DNA from: Branchinecta lynchi
Taxonomy: Eukaryota; Arthropoda; Branchiopoda; Anostraca; Branchinectidae
NCBI GenBank assembly: GCA_023053575.1
Contig: JAKZAP010000014.1
Span: 12,240,938 to 12,304,937 of the forward strand
DNA: 64,000 nucleotides
Direction of reading: 5' to 3'
Of this stretch, positions 33,088 through 43,562 are shown piece by piece (position 1 is the first letter of the stretch; every line of letters begins with the position of its first letter). The notes beneath the pieces were generated by a model. The model did no database searches. It was not told the origin of the DNA and worked only from the letters and a program-made list of their open reading frames with translations. A program made the translations under genes and the position numbers.

Positions 33088-33117
33088 TGAAACGTGCGAA
33101 GTTTCTGGGACTCCAAG
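33088..33117 (+). CDS. unc-13: unc-13 microexon (C2A domain, beta-strand 1)
   Basis: A 30-nt exon between acceptor TTTTTTTTCAG and donor GTAAGTTCC. Read with one base from the preceding exon it encodes (V)KRAKFLGLQ, then lends G to the next exon's GC, giving Gly. This matches KKAKFDGAQ just after the start of human UNC13A. UNC-13/Munc13 is the presynaptic protein that opens syntaxin and primes synaptic vesicles; its C2A domain binds the RIM zinc finger. The phase fits the exon at 40722 exactly, 7.6 kb away. The preceding exon, expected to end in G and to encode about the first 8 residues of this domain, was not found. Confidence 0.8.
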
Positions 33118-33360
33118 GTAAGTTCCAAGTTTTCCCAAGTTCGTCTTTGAGGTTTATTCGTGTGTTCCATACCATGGGCGGCATTTCGTGGAATTGGAGG
33201 GGAGGTGGTACCAAGTAGTCGCAGGCCTAATCGCCTTCTTAGGTTTGAGTTGTGGCTGAGGAAGCAAATAGTAACACCATATTAAATGTAAAAATGTAGA
33301 TTACTTACACGAAGAATCATACAATAAAATATTTGAATAAGAAATGTATTAACTTATTTG

Positions 33361-33702
33361 TAACCATAGGTTCACACAGACGTTCACACAGCACACTGAG
33401 GCAATATCTGCCATCGCCGAGATTTTGGTCGCCAATATCGGTGATTTCTGTTGCTTCGTCAGGGGATTTTCAATGTTGGGAAAATTCAACTTTAATCCGG
33501 CGACAGTACGACAGTACTTTTAAAAAAATTACTTGATTTTTATTATTTTAATTATTTAAGGGTTATTTTTAATTATTTTTCGCGTTAAATTCTGTTGCCG
33601 ACGAAAATTCAGTGTGAACATCCAGGCGATAAAAGTATTCTACCGTAGCGATTGAAAAATCTCGTTCATCGCCGCGATTTGCTCTGTGTGAACCTAGGGT
33701 AA
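33361..33702. mobile_element. Foldback element in unc-13 intron
   Basis: The ends TAACCATAGGTTCACACAGA and CTGTGTGAACCTAGGGTAA are inverted repeats, with further GCCATCGCCG/TCGCCGCGAT-type complementarity inward. About 340 bp. The target duplication is unclear (perhaps TA). Confidence 0.65.
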
Positions 33703-33869
33703 CTCGCCAATTTAAAAGCGGAGGAAGTGAAAGAACCGAAGTAAAACACACACAATTGTTTAATCTTCGGCCAGGAAACGGTGGAGAATCCTCGTCGACT
33801 AGTTCGTCGTCTGCGTGTGGCAGGCTTTGCAGCGGTAGCCAATAGGTAGAACGATCATAAACGTTATAT

Positions 33870-34210
33870 GTGCCAAATTATTGAGCCGGACTGGATCCGG
33901 TCACTGTAGGAGGACTTGGATGGGAGGTACCAGAACTCTTCTGGCACATCTGATAAATGGCAAACAGGTCGATGCTTCAGGACGAAACTTGGTGGACAGG
34001 AGGACCATAAGCCATGGATTTGCCATTTACATACCCGGAAAATATCTGTCCAGTGTTGGGGAGCTGGATGGGGCTCCCGGGATTGTTTTGGCATGCATAA
34101 AGTCTGAGCGGCTGTATTGACATGCATGAAATTTGGAAGACAGAATTACCATAAAACCAGGATGTGCCGGATCCGCCCATTGTGGGTGAGCTGGAGGGGG
34201 GCCAGAAATC
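33870..34210 (+). repeat. Family A, decayed copy
   Basis: CCGGACTGGATCCGGTCACTGTAGG, GACGAAACTTGGTGGACAGG and GCCGGATCCGCCCATTGTGG keep the family A order. It overlaps several small open frames on both strands that are not genes. Confidence 0.65.
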
Positions 34211-34583
34211 TTGTGACACTAACAGTTTTATTTGAATGAGACGTTCGATTTACGGGGAAGAAGATATGCTGAGTACTTATGTGAAAAGTATTTTCTACTC
34301 GGACAACTTAATTGTTCGCTCGGAATCAGGCCAAAACCGGATTGTTAAAATCAAAAGTTTTATTTGAAGTTGATTAGATGAGAGATTTAGGGGTAAGAAG
34401 ACACGCTGAAACTGTATATGACAATCTTTACGGCAAATATGGTTCGTTCGGAATCCGGTTGAAGCGGGATTTTGTTATAGTTAAAGTTTTATTTCAAGTT
34501 GATTAGAAGTATTGCAGTTCGTTCGCAATTGTCTGGATCAATTATTAGATTTGTGGGATCCCATCGAAACCTTTGGTCTTGTT
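34211..34583 (+). repeat. Family B, 3' part (copy B4)
   Basis: Two to three monomers (AGAAGATATGCTGAGTAC, AAGAAGACACGCTGAAAC) precede the 3' terminus GGGATCCCATCGAAACCTTTGG (34556-34577). Confidence 0.75.
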
Positions 34584-35078
34584 ATTTCAGGCACACTACC
34601 TAGACAGGGTACTGACGAACACATGGAGGGTTGGGACGAAATTTGATAGGCAGAACAGAACAGTCATAAACGATTTGCTGTCGAGCAGGACTTAATAGGA
34701 GGCGCAAAATTATTTGCTTTGGGAATTAGAAGGGGGGGGGGGGGGGGCGGATTTTATCTACGTTGGCCTATGGCGTAGAAATGTGTATAGCCAGTCCCCA
34801 GTCTAAAGGAACTTGGACAGCTCCTTTGGACGTGCCTGGTTTAGAATAGCATGCAGATCTGCAGATCTACGCTGGTATTCTTCCAGTCAATGACCGTCAT
34901 GACTTCTGTACCGAAAAGTTGAGACTCTTTCAGCTTTTGACAAAATGGAAAAAGTCCACACTATTATGTCTGTCCACGGTGTAGTCCCATTGAAAATACG
35001 GATAGGACTCGTGACATTAGTGCCAGAAATATAAGGTTTGAAGCTAAGCTGAGAAAAACACGATTTTCGGGTTTTTTA
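34584..35078. repeat. Family A remnant and unassigned spacer
   Basis: GGGACGAAATTTGATAGGCAGAACA and a G tract at 34732-34748 are family A-like; 34760-35078 is unassigned (GCAGATCTGCAGATCT palindrome at 34853). Confidence 0.45.
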
Positions 35079-36600
35079 TGGCACTTGCAGCTCCGCTCAA
35101 GTGCCATATACCGATCCCTTTTCGGTCGGTCGGTCGGTCCACTCATCTAGACTTAGGGCACTTCCAGGGAAGATGAAACTTGGTAGGCATATTAGGGGCC
35201 ACACCAAACTGACTTAGATGTTTATCATTTCACTGATCCGACTACCGTGGGGGGGGGGGGGGAGGGATGGGGCATCCGGAGTATTGACGTATGTATAACT
35301 TTTGAACGGGTAATTCGATCTTAATGAAACTTAATATTTGGAAAAACCGCCTGTCTCAGATGTCACACTTCAAGTTCGGAATGGATCCGGTTACTTTGGG
35401 GGGAGTTGGAGGGGGGGGGGGGGGGGCGGAAATCGAGCGACATGTTCAGAGTGGACGGATCGGGATGAAACTTGGTGGGAAGAACAAGCACACGACCTAG
35501 ATACAGAGTTGACAAGGTCTGACCGGATCCGAGCACTGTGGGGGAGTTGGAGGGAGGGTTCTGGAATTCCGGTGATCTCGTTTGAAGATGCTTACACATG
35601 TGCTAGGACGATGAAACTTGGCAGGCGTATCAGGGACGTGAGGGGAGTGGAGGGAGGGGTAATCCGGAATTTGAGAAATATCCAGCTTTTGAACGGGTTA
35701 TCGGATCTTAGTGAAACTTGGTATTCGGAAAGAACTCATGTCTCAGATATCCCATTTCACGTGCGGAGAGGATCCGACCAATGTGAGGGAGTCGGGGGGG
35801 GGGGGGGGGGGGTGGGGAATTTTGTGACACGCTTTGAGTGTAGCGGCTGGAATGACACTTGGTAGAAAGAAAAAGCGTAGTCTAACATTAGAGACTTGAC
35901 AAGGTGGGCTTAGAAATTGTCACTTCCCAGTTCCGACCATCTCTTAAAGGACTCATCTTAACCGCAAAGTACAAAAAATTATTTCAAGCAAAATATGCAT
36001 TTGCATGATCAATGTGAGCCCATAATCATTTTTTCTCAACGGTTTCGCTTAGAAATGACTTTCTAGCATCCTTAAAGTGCGCATCTTAACTGAAAAATTT
36101 TTTTTTTTTTTTTGACGAAACCATAGAATAGAATAGAATAGAATATAATTTACCAAAAAAGCCCGAGGGCCATGGCAACAAAAATTCTAAGAAACGCACT
36201 CACTTACATAGATAACACGCAGCTCCTATTCTAAAAATCTCCTTCTATGCTCCATCGCAAGCCTCAAGAAACGTCCAAGTATTTTTACAGTAACAAAACA
36301 CTCATCCTTCATCATCCTTACCATCCCCTACCATACTCATGATCCTAAAAGGCCAGGATCATTTTTACCTCAAGGGTTTTGATCACAGATGAATAACTAG
36401 CGCCCTGAAAGTGCACGCCAAAAAAAACTTTATTTTTACCAAACGATGCATTCTCATGATTTTCAAGGGTCCATCGTCATTCTGATCAGAAGGGTTTTGG
36501 ATACAAATGATGATAAAAAAACCACGAATTGGCAAATTCCTACTTTCGTCCTATTAGCAAACCTTACAAGTGCCATATGAGCTTCCATTGTTTCTTGATC
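35079..36600 (+). repeat. Family A copy, full length, with nested LINE end
   Basis: It begins TTATGGCACTTGCAGCTCCGC..CAAGTGCCATATACCG and (GGTC)n. There are modules with GATGAAACTTGG(C/T), four long G tracts, then the AAGTACAAAAAATTATTT section. It ends ACAAGTGCCATATGAGCTTCC. The LINE fragment at 36120-36330 is inserted in the 3' section. The 175-codon frame at 35338 is a product of G-rich modules. Confidence 0.85.
36120..36330 (-). pseudogene. Non-LTR retrotransposon C-terminal fragment
   Basis: The minus-strand frame reads TVKILGRFLRLAMEHRRRFLE-stop, the LINE ORF2 carboxyl end also seen at 3659-3940. CCATGGCCCTCGGGC follows, then a tail TAAATTATATTC(TATTC)n at 36121-36152. It is nested inside family A. 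Confidence 0.7.
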
Positions 36601-36615
36601 AGCTTGTTATCCCCC

Positions 36616-36950
36616 TAAGATGATGTGCGAGGGATAAATACAATTTCGGATGTTTCGGTTGCACTTATGGCAAACTGTCCTCAGCGAAAAAAAAACTAAA
36701 TCATAAAACCCAATACAGTAACAACAGGAAACGATCGGAACCAACAAACAATAAAACGACATGTAACTAAAAACCAGAAGAACGATGCGGATTGAACGGC
36801 ATGCAGTTAATAGTAAAATAACGAAAGATAAAATGTGCGTGTTCAAAGTACATGTAGAAATCTGTGATTATTTACAATTCCGAATTCTGTTTATATTTAC
36901 AATCTACTACTTGTATTAATAATGATCCGCCTGGGAAAGCGCAGAAGCTT
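36616..36950. repeat. Long inverted repeat, left arm
   Basis: It pairs with 37556-37894 over about 335 bp with moderate divergence (TAAGATGATGTGCGAGGG versus CCTCACACATCATCTTA; GATCCGCCTGGGAAAGCGCAG versus CTGCGCTTTCCCAGGCGGAT). On the minus strand it carries CTGAGGA..CGAAAC (36684-36652), the spacing of a hammerhead core, but stem II is only partly paired. Confidence 0.8.
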
Positions 36951-37555
36951 TCAACCAGTAAACAGCCAACTTCAAAAATCCATCAATAATTCAGAAGCAT
37001 TTCGAACAAAACCTTCCACAGAACCACAGTTTAACAACCTAGGCAGTTAAGCAAGCTCGATTTATTTTCGGGACAGAGTGGGCGGGCCCAACAGTGCGAC
37101 ACTAGCGGAAACCGGTGGAACTTCGCAGTCGGAAACAAGAACTCGGGGTAAGCGGTAGGGTGTGTTATGTGATTATGCCGATTGGCGAATGCATTGTGGT
37201 TGGGTACTGAAGCACCGGGACTAATTGCAAATCATTAAGAGTGTGTAGTTTATAATCTAATACATGTTCAGATTAATTAAGAGGCTAGTTTTTCTAATAC
37301 TAGTAGAGGCTACATTTGTAGAAAGTATTAAGTGTCGTGCCAAAGGCTAGTGACAATAGTCGTGTCTATTTAACTGTTCAAGTGGCTGAACCGAAGGACT
37401 GCGCACTCCCAAAAAATGTTTTCCTAGACGGTTTCGTCATTCACAAGCACAGCTTAACAGCCCAGCCCGTCTGTTCATAAGTAATGAAGATTAAAAACGA
37501 GACGTTCACAGAAGTATATCTTTGGCATTTTGTTGTATGTTTCACTATATCTTAT
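36951..37555. other. Centre of the long inverted repeat
   Basis: 605 bp of unique sequence with no open frame of note and no recognised motif. Confidence 0.5.
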
Positions 37556-37894
37556 AAGCTTCTGCGCTTTCCCAGGCGGATGATTGTTAATACAAGCAGT
37601 AAATTGTAACTATACACAAAATTCAGAACTGTAAGTAATCACAGATTTGTACATATGCACTTTGAACACGCACATTTTATCTTTCATTATTTTACTTTTA
37701 TCTTCATGTTAATCAGTCCACATCTTTCGTCTGATTTTTAGTTACATGTCGTTTTATTATTTGTTGGTTCTGCATTGTTTTCCTTTCGTTATTGTGGTGG
37801 ATCTTATGATTAATTTTGTTTTTCGCTGAGGACGGTTTGCTGGAAGTACAACCGATATATCAGAAATTTTTTTAATTCCTCACACATCATCTTA
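37556..37894. repeat. Long inverted repeat, right arm
   Basis: Reverse complement of 36616-36950. It joins directly to the family A terminus AACAAGAGCTGG at 37902, mirroring the left arm's junction with family A at 36600. Confidence 0.8.
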
Positions 37895-38519
37895 AAGGAA
37901 AACAAGAGCTGGAAGATCATATGGAACTTGCAAGACTTGGTAAATAAGAATGACGATGGACCCGTGGAAATCACGAGAATGTATCGTTGTTATTTTTTTT
38001 TGTTTGTTTTTTTCTAATTGGCTGTGATGCTGAGCACTTTAAGGGCGCTAGAAATTCAATTGTAATCAAAACGCTTGAGGCAAAAATGATCGTGGGCTCA
38101 TGGGGATAATGAAAATGTAGGTTTTGCTTAAAAGTATTTTTCGTACTTTGCGGTTAAGATGAGTACTTTAAGGGATGGTCGCATCTGGGAAGTGACAATT
38201 TCTAAGCCAGTCTTGTCAAGTCTCGAATGTTAAAGCCAAGTTTCATCGTCCCAGCACATCTGGAAGTAGCCTACATTAAACTGCGATCATCGGAATCCTG
38301 AACCCCCCTCCAACTCCCACAGAGTGACCAAATCCGGTTCGGTTCTGTTACTGATGTGTCTAAGCCTTACGCTTGTTCTCCAACGTGTTATCCCAGTCAC
38401 TATATTCTGAGCATGTCTCAAAATCCCCCCCCTCGGCTCCCCACATTGATCGGACCCTGTCCACACTTGAACGGGGACATCTGAGACACGAGGTCTTTCC
38501 AAATATCAAGTTTCATTAA

Positions 38520-39615
38520 AGAACACTCGAACAATGAAACCATACTTGAACACACCATGGAGAATGCATTTACAGACATGGCCACGGAGAGCATTCATCT
38601 CCTGAGCGTGACATTTTAAAAATACTCTCTATGACTAAGTCCAAAACACGCCAATGATCCTCAGGAAGAAGGAGTAAGCGTGTCAGCACGACTCAAACTC
38701 AACTACTTAAATCCTTTGTCAATCAATAACCGCGATCTTTGGCAGCAGCTGTGACGTGGTATCACAGCTGCCTTCTGCCTTTCTTCCGCTAGCTACCTGA
38801 GAGGCTGGAGATTTTGCATGGCAAGGAGAGATTGTCATCAAGAGTATAGGGATGTTCGTTTCAGCAGACTCCAGGACAAAAAGCGCAATTCATTCAAATG
38901 CTGTACAGTGCTGGCCGGATCTCATATTGGGATTTCTTCTAGATATACGTTTGGACTTAAAGGACCCCTCTTGCTTATTCTGGCTTTTGTAATATACCTA
39001 GCTCCCTTATGGACTTGTAAGCTTCTAAAAGTCCCACCTTTCTCCACTGTTTCCTTTTGTGCCTACGAATTTTTAGCGCTCTTTTTGCCGTGCCGAGTTT
39101 GGCCCGTCACACAACGTAAAGTTTGCCGGAATCTTCGACGTCCCCTGCTAACTCTTTCACACTTAAGGATATGAAAATCTTCTGTTTGTGCCTTTTTTAT
39201 TTGCTTAGTTTCTGTCTTTATAACCACGGTGCGTTCAATTTTAAAATGTTTTGCCCCAGCCTCCGCGTCGGAGAGCAGGAAGGCTGGAGAGAGTCGACAA
39301 GCGATAACAAGAAAATCACTAACTTCGGGTGGAAAGTAATGGTATTTTCGAAAAAGTTTTTTTCTGATCCTTTCATAGTGAAAAGGTCATTTCTAGTAAG
39401 AGTTGTGCTTTAACTGGTTAAAAAATATTCTAGAAGAAGGGTTGATTGGAGACATTTGTTCATTTCTAAAATTGTTCGGTACTGAAATAAGGACAGATGC
39501 AAAATGGAGCAAAAATCAAAGCTTGAAAAACTATTTCGTATTGGGATTGGGTTTTTTGCAGGCAATGTTAACCACAGATAGGGAAGATACTCGGAACTCT
39601 TCACTTAGGTGTCCT
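38520..39615. mobile_element. piggyBac-like element, copy T2, with internal insertions
   Basis: TTAA at 38516-38519 and 39616-39619 matches the single TTAA of the uninterrupted family A site. The termini AGAACACTCGAACAATG and TTCACTTAGGTGTCCT are inverted. Against T1 (17925-18363, reverse) it contains two extra blocks: a 226-bp MITE at 38622-38847 and about 455 bp at 38953-39408 of unknown nature, where the 38818-39413 open frames fall. Confidence 0.8.
38622..38847. mobile_element. TA-flanked MITE, copy M1
   Basis: Starts ATACTCTCTATGACTAAG, ends ATCAAGAGTAT. About 85-90 percent identical to 40372-40577. TA at both edges suggests Tc1/mariner-type insertion. Contains AGCAGCTGTGACGTGGTATCACAGCTG, a perfect-armed hairpin (38741-38771). 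Confidence 0.7.
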
Positions 39616-40371
39616 TTAAGATCCGATTCCCCGTTCAAAAGTTGTAAATACGTCAATATTCCTTATTCCCCCTCCCTCCACCCCCCCCCCCCCCACTGTG
39701 GTCGGATCAGGGAAGTGACTATTTCCAAGTTAGTTTGGTCGGGTCACTAATATGCCTGCCAAGTTTCATCGTCCTAGCACATGTGTAAGCATCTCAAGTC
39801 GGGACCACTGGAAATCAGAAACCCTCCCTCCAACTCCCCCGACAGTGCTCGGATTCTATCCCGTCTTGTCAACTATGTTTCTAGGGCTTGTGATTGTTCT
39901 TCCCACCAAGTTTCATCCCGATTCTTCCACTCTGAACAAGTACCGCGATCCCTCCCTCCAACTCCTCCCCCCCAAAGTCACCGGATCCATTCCGGACTTG
40001 AAATGCGACAGCTGAGACAAGAGGTCTTTCCAAATATCAAGTTTCATTATGATCCGATTCCCCGTTCGAAAGCTATAAGTACGTCAATATTTCGAATTCC
40101 GCCTCCATCCCCTCCCCCCATGGTGGTAGGATCGGGAAAGTGTTTATGTCGGGTCCGTAATATGCCTCCCAAGTTTCATCGTCCTAGCACTTCTGGAATT
40201 ACCGTAACTCGGGAATAGTGGCCTGACCGACCGACAGACCGAAAATCTCGTTTTTTTATTTGCGTAGTGCCAGAAAGTTCAGCCGACTTGAAATTCAGTA
40301 TCTGAATCTTTTCCACCACCCATCAAAACCCAAGTTTGTCCAAATAAATTATTTGGCGGTGATACTCTATA

Positions 40372-40577
40372 TGACTAAGTTCAAAACACGCAAATGATCC
40401 TCAGGAAGAAGGAGTAAACGTGTCCGTACCACTCAAACTCAACGACTCAAATCCTGTGTCAATCAATCACCGCGATCTGTCGGAGCAGCTGTGACACCAC
40501 TTCTGCCTTTCTTCCGCTAGCTACTCGGAGAGGCTGGACATTTTGCATCGGCAAGGAGAGATAGTCATCAAGAGTAT
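40372..40577. mobile_element. TA-flanked MITE, copy M2
   Basis: Same family as M1 (ATACTCTATATGACTAAG..ATCAAGAGTAT), with a deletion in the central hairpin. It lies between family A and the unc-13 exon. Confidence 0.7.
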
Positions 40578-40721
40578 TATGCTACTTACATCAGGCTACA
40601 TCTGTGGTTTTCCAGAGAGGTACGCGAAAACATATGCTAACTTATTCTGCCCAGACATTATTGGCTCCGTGACGGGAAATTGGTCCTCAGATTACTTGCC
40701 TAATTCGTTTTTCTCGACTAG

Positions 40722-40824
40722 GCTCCCAGCTGAGTACTTACGTGACTCTCCAGCTGCAGAATGTCAAGTCAACTACAATCATCGTCAAAGGAGATCGGCC
40801 AGCCTGGGAGCAAGATTTTCTCTT
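40722..40824 (+). CDS. unc-13: unc-13 exon (C2A domain, middle part)
   Basis: The acceptor TTCGTTTTTCTCGACTAG and donor GTAAGTATG bound 103 nt. With one base from the microexon it reads (G)SQLSTYVTLQLQNVKSTT then IIVKGDRPAWEQDFL plus TT. The TT joins C of the next exon to give Phe. Human UNC13A has FNTYVTLKVQNVKSTT and WEQDFMF at this point, so about two thirds of the residues agree. The upstream in-frame extension to 40543 is intron read-through. The exon is intact, with no stop or frameshift. Confidence 0.92.
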
Positions 40825-41383
40825 GTAAGTATGCAGTAGGCTACATTGAGGGTATGTTCCAACTTACTACCAATAGTTACTAAAGTACAAAAAGCCGTCC
40901 CCATGGAACTTCCTACCAGAGGATTGCGGGACGGTCAGCGAATATAAAAAGCTTCTTCCCAAACCTGGGATCTATAAGTGCAAGAAATTCCATCGTGCTA
41001 ACTCTACCCGTAGTTCTGTTACGATCTGAAGATCGTTAAGTAGCTGGGTAATCCGGGCCCAGTTGCCCCTGAAACGGGCGGGTGTGGTGGATGTGACCTC
41101 TAAATGGCACAACTGGACCTTGAACTTGACCCGATTGACAACAGGTGTGCCGAGTTTCAGCTTAATAACTGTCACGGTTCACGAGTAATGAACTCCACAT
41201 AAATCGGTAAAATCCGAAAACCGGCTTGAGCGGCTGCAAGGGTTGAGTATTGTTCGTAAATTAACACTCCACTAAAACTATGGCCTATGCATCCTGAAGA
41301 CTTGTCATCGGTCTCTGAATTTCACAGAGAGGTTTAATTTTGTTAGATTTCTTGGTTCAGAATTTCTCTAAATGAAATTGTTG
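40825..41383. other. unc-13 intron start, unassigned
   Basis: A 67-codon minus frame at 40972-41175 (KLKLGTPVVNRVKFKVQLCH) lies in sequence containing GCTGAAACTCGGCACACC on the minus strand, similar in style to the family A/B GATGAAACTTGG block. Probably a third repeat family. Confidence 0.4.
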
Positions 41384-42607
41384 TTGGGATCCCAAAACGT
41401 TAGTAACCGGATTCCTGCGACTTCGCAAAGCTGTCCGTCCGTCCGTCCGTCTGTTAGCACGAGAACCCTCGAAGGAGTTGAGATATTTTATTTAAACTTG
41501 GCTTAGAAATTCTTTGGACCAATGTACAGGTCAAATTCTTAGATGGGCTTCGTAGGCCTATATTTAGGGGTGGGGGTTCAAGTTAATGGGTGACCAAAGT
41601 ATAGGTCAAGTTCGTAGATGGGCTACGTAGCCCTATATTTAGGGGTGGGGGAAGGGGTTAATGGGTGATTTTTTTTTTAAAGCAAAGCAAATCGTCGATT
41701 TACGGGTAAGGAGACATGCTGAATCCATATCTGCAACTCAATATTCTCGCCCGACAAACAGTTCGTCCGGGATTCCGTCATTCCAAATTGATGAGAGGTT
41801 CAATTTTCGGGTAAAAAGACATGACAAATCAGTATCGGAGACTTATTTTCTCGCCCGATAAATAGTTCACACAGAATCCGGTCGAGTCCGGAAAAGTAGT
41901 AAAAGTGAAAGTTTTGTCTGAATTTGATTAGAGGTTCGGGAGAGGTGTAAGGAGACATGCTGAGACCGTTTTTTACTTTTTTTTGCTTTGTTCAGATAAG
42001 TAGTTCGCCTTCAATCCGGCTCAAACCGGAGATTCACCAAAAAGTATTTTTTTCCTAAAATCGATGGTTCGATATCACAGTTTATTTTCTCACTCATCAA
42101 GCAATCCGCGCAGAATCCGGCAAAAACCGGCCATTTTTTTTTTAACTGAAGTTCAAGTGTGGTAGTTAAAAATGGCATAGTAAGTTCACGATCTTGTTTA
42201 GAGAGCTAAGTTTATCAGAGTTTTGGTTTGGGAGTAAGAAGGCATGCTGAATTCATATCTGTTTCTCAACGGATCAGTCTTGCCATTGTTGGGGAGAAGT
42301 AGAGCTTAAAGACAGGGACATAAAAAGTCATCAGTAAAACTTGGTGTGAGGTTATTAAACCGGAAATAGACGCGATGAATTGCGAAACGTTTCGTTCGCG
42401 CCTTGGACGGACGTCTGGTTAGAACTACCGGCGGAAGTTTATGAATGAACCTAATCGGTGAAAAGTATTACCTAATGGATCCCGGGGTCTGCAAGTTTAC
42501 ATTGCAAGTTCCCAGATTCTGGAAATCTGTCAGATCCGATTGTATGTATCAGGAAATTTAGAAATATTAACCTCTGGGATCCCATCGAAACTTTGGTCTT
42601 GTTTTTT
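41384..42607 (+). repeat. Family B composite repeat, copy B5
   Basis: It starts TTGTTGGGATCCCAAAACG with (GTCC)n at 41441-41455 and repeated GGGCTACGTAGCCCTATATTT. About six monomers (AAGGAGACATGCTGA; CGGATAAGTAGTTC) follow. It ends CTGGGATCCCATCGAAACTTTGG. The longest copy in the window. Confidence 0.8.
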
Positions 42608-43562
42608 GTCAAGTGAGAGGCGTTACAGCTTTACTTCCAACTTGTATCAGATAGGACTTTTATATCTTCAATAATCAGGAGGAGGCAAGACGGCGAGTCA
42701 GAGTTTTGGGCGGGAAGGGGATGGGCAGATAAACTCTCGCTATCGGCGACGACTCCTCGTTTCGTAGAACTACAGTCAGACTTTAGTTTAGATAATTTTC
42801 AATTAATTTCTCAGTTCTGCTCCAGTTATCGTCTTGGCCGAAGTTTCTCTGAAACTTTAAGGAACGTCTTGATGTCACTTTCTTCCCCTGGTGTTAGTTC
42901 TATATTCTCAAGTAAATTTGATGACATTATGCCGAAAATACAAGTTGTAACAACGGTTGTAGGTATTAGTAACATTTGTTAGGAGGTTGAAATACATCCA
43001 AAACTAGGACTATTAGTTCAGCTCAGTTCATTTTATAATACAAAAACGTTACGCAGTGTTATATAGCGTTATACAAACGAAAATATTATACAGGGGATCA
43101 AAACGGAGAGACAGACTAAAAAACGTAACGTAACGTAAAAGACGTAAGAATACTAACGGGAATGAAAGAAACATAACAGATAACATTCCAAAGTGTTATC
43201 TGTTGAAACCGCACATCCTTCTGTTGTCGTTATGTAACTTATGACAGTGTAGTATTTTTACCTATTGAAGGTGTTGTTGGAGATCTAGGCACGAAATAGT
43301 ATAAACTTAATTATTCATAACACTTTATTTCTAGTGAAAAGGTGTTATTCTATAAAGTGTTATGCGCCATCTGTTATGAAACTTCTGACAGTGTGACCAT
43401 GGTACAAGTCCCTTGTGTAAAGTGCCATCTACCGCATTTATTATTATTGATGAGTCAATGTTTAAATAAAGGAACTCAGTTCATAAGTAAAACTAGGCCT
43501 ACGTTGCCTGGGCAACGTGAAGTGTTGCGGCGAGCAACACTTTGGTTTTCGGTTTGGTTTTC
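42608..43562. other. Intronic, partly repetitive
   Basis: GTGTTATCTGTTG..TATGACAGTGTAG (43194-43255) and GTGTTATGCGCCATCTGTTAT..CTGACAGTGTGA (43358-43397) are degenerate copies. ACGTAACGTAACGTA occurs near 43120. No gene recognised. Confidence 0.4.
43501..43518. promoter_or_regulatory. X-box-like palindrome (RFX-type site)
   Basis: GTTGCC-TG-GGCAAC inside ACGTTGCCTGGGCAACGT, with perfect 8-bp arms. This fits the RFX consensus, two half-sites 2 bp apart. Position inside an intron and beside a transposon end makes function uncertain. Confidence 0.3.

Larger units (their letters stand above)
37902..40268 (-). repeat. Family A copy, split by a piggyBac-like insertion
   Basis: The part from AACAAGAGCTGGAAGATCATATGG to CAAGTTTCATTAA (38519), and the part from TTAAGATCCGATTCCCCG (39616) to GACCGACCGACAGACCGAAAATC..TTTTTTTATTTGCG (40268), are one family A element. 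The junction reads TTCATTAAGATCC in other copies. Confidence 0.8.

Noticed and set aside
32872..33090. Proline-rich 72-codon frame before the microexon
   Set aside because: The proline block is the poly-C run, and the frame ends inside the acceptor pyrimidine tract; the exon similarity starts only at 33088.
35338..35865. 175-codon plus-strand frame, glycine-rich
   Set aside because: It lies wholly in family A; glycine runs come from G tracts, and the same position in other copies is closed by stops.
40543..40721. In-frame upstream extension of the unc-13 exon (MHRQGEIVIKSIMLL..)
   Set aside because: It runs through the M2 MITE and past a good acceptor at 40721; the protein similarity begins only after that acceptor.
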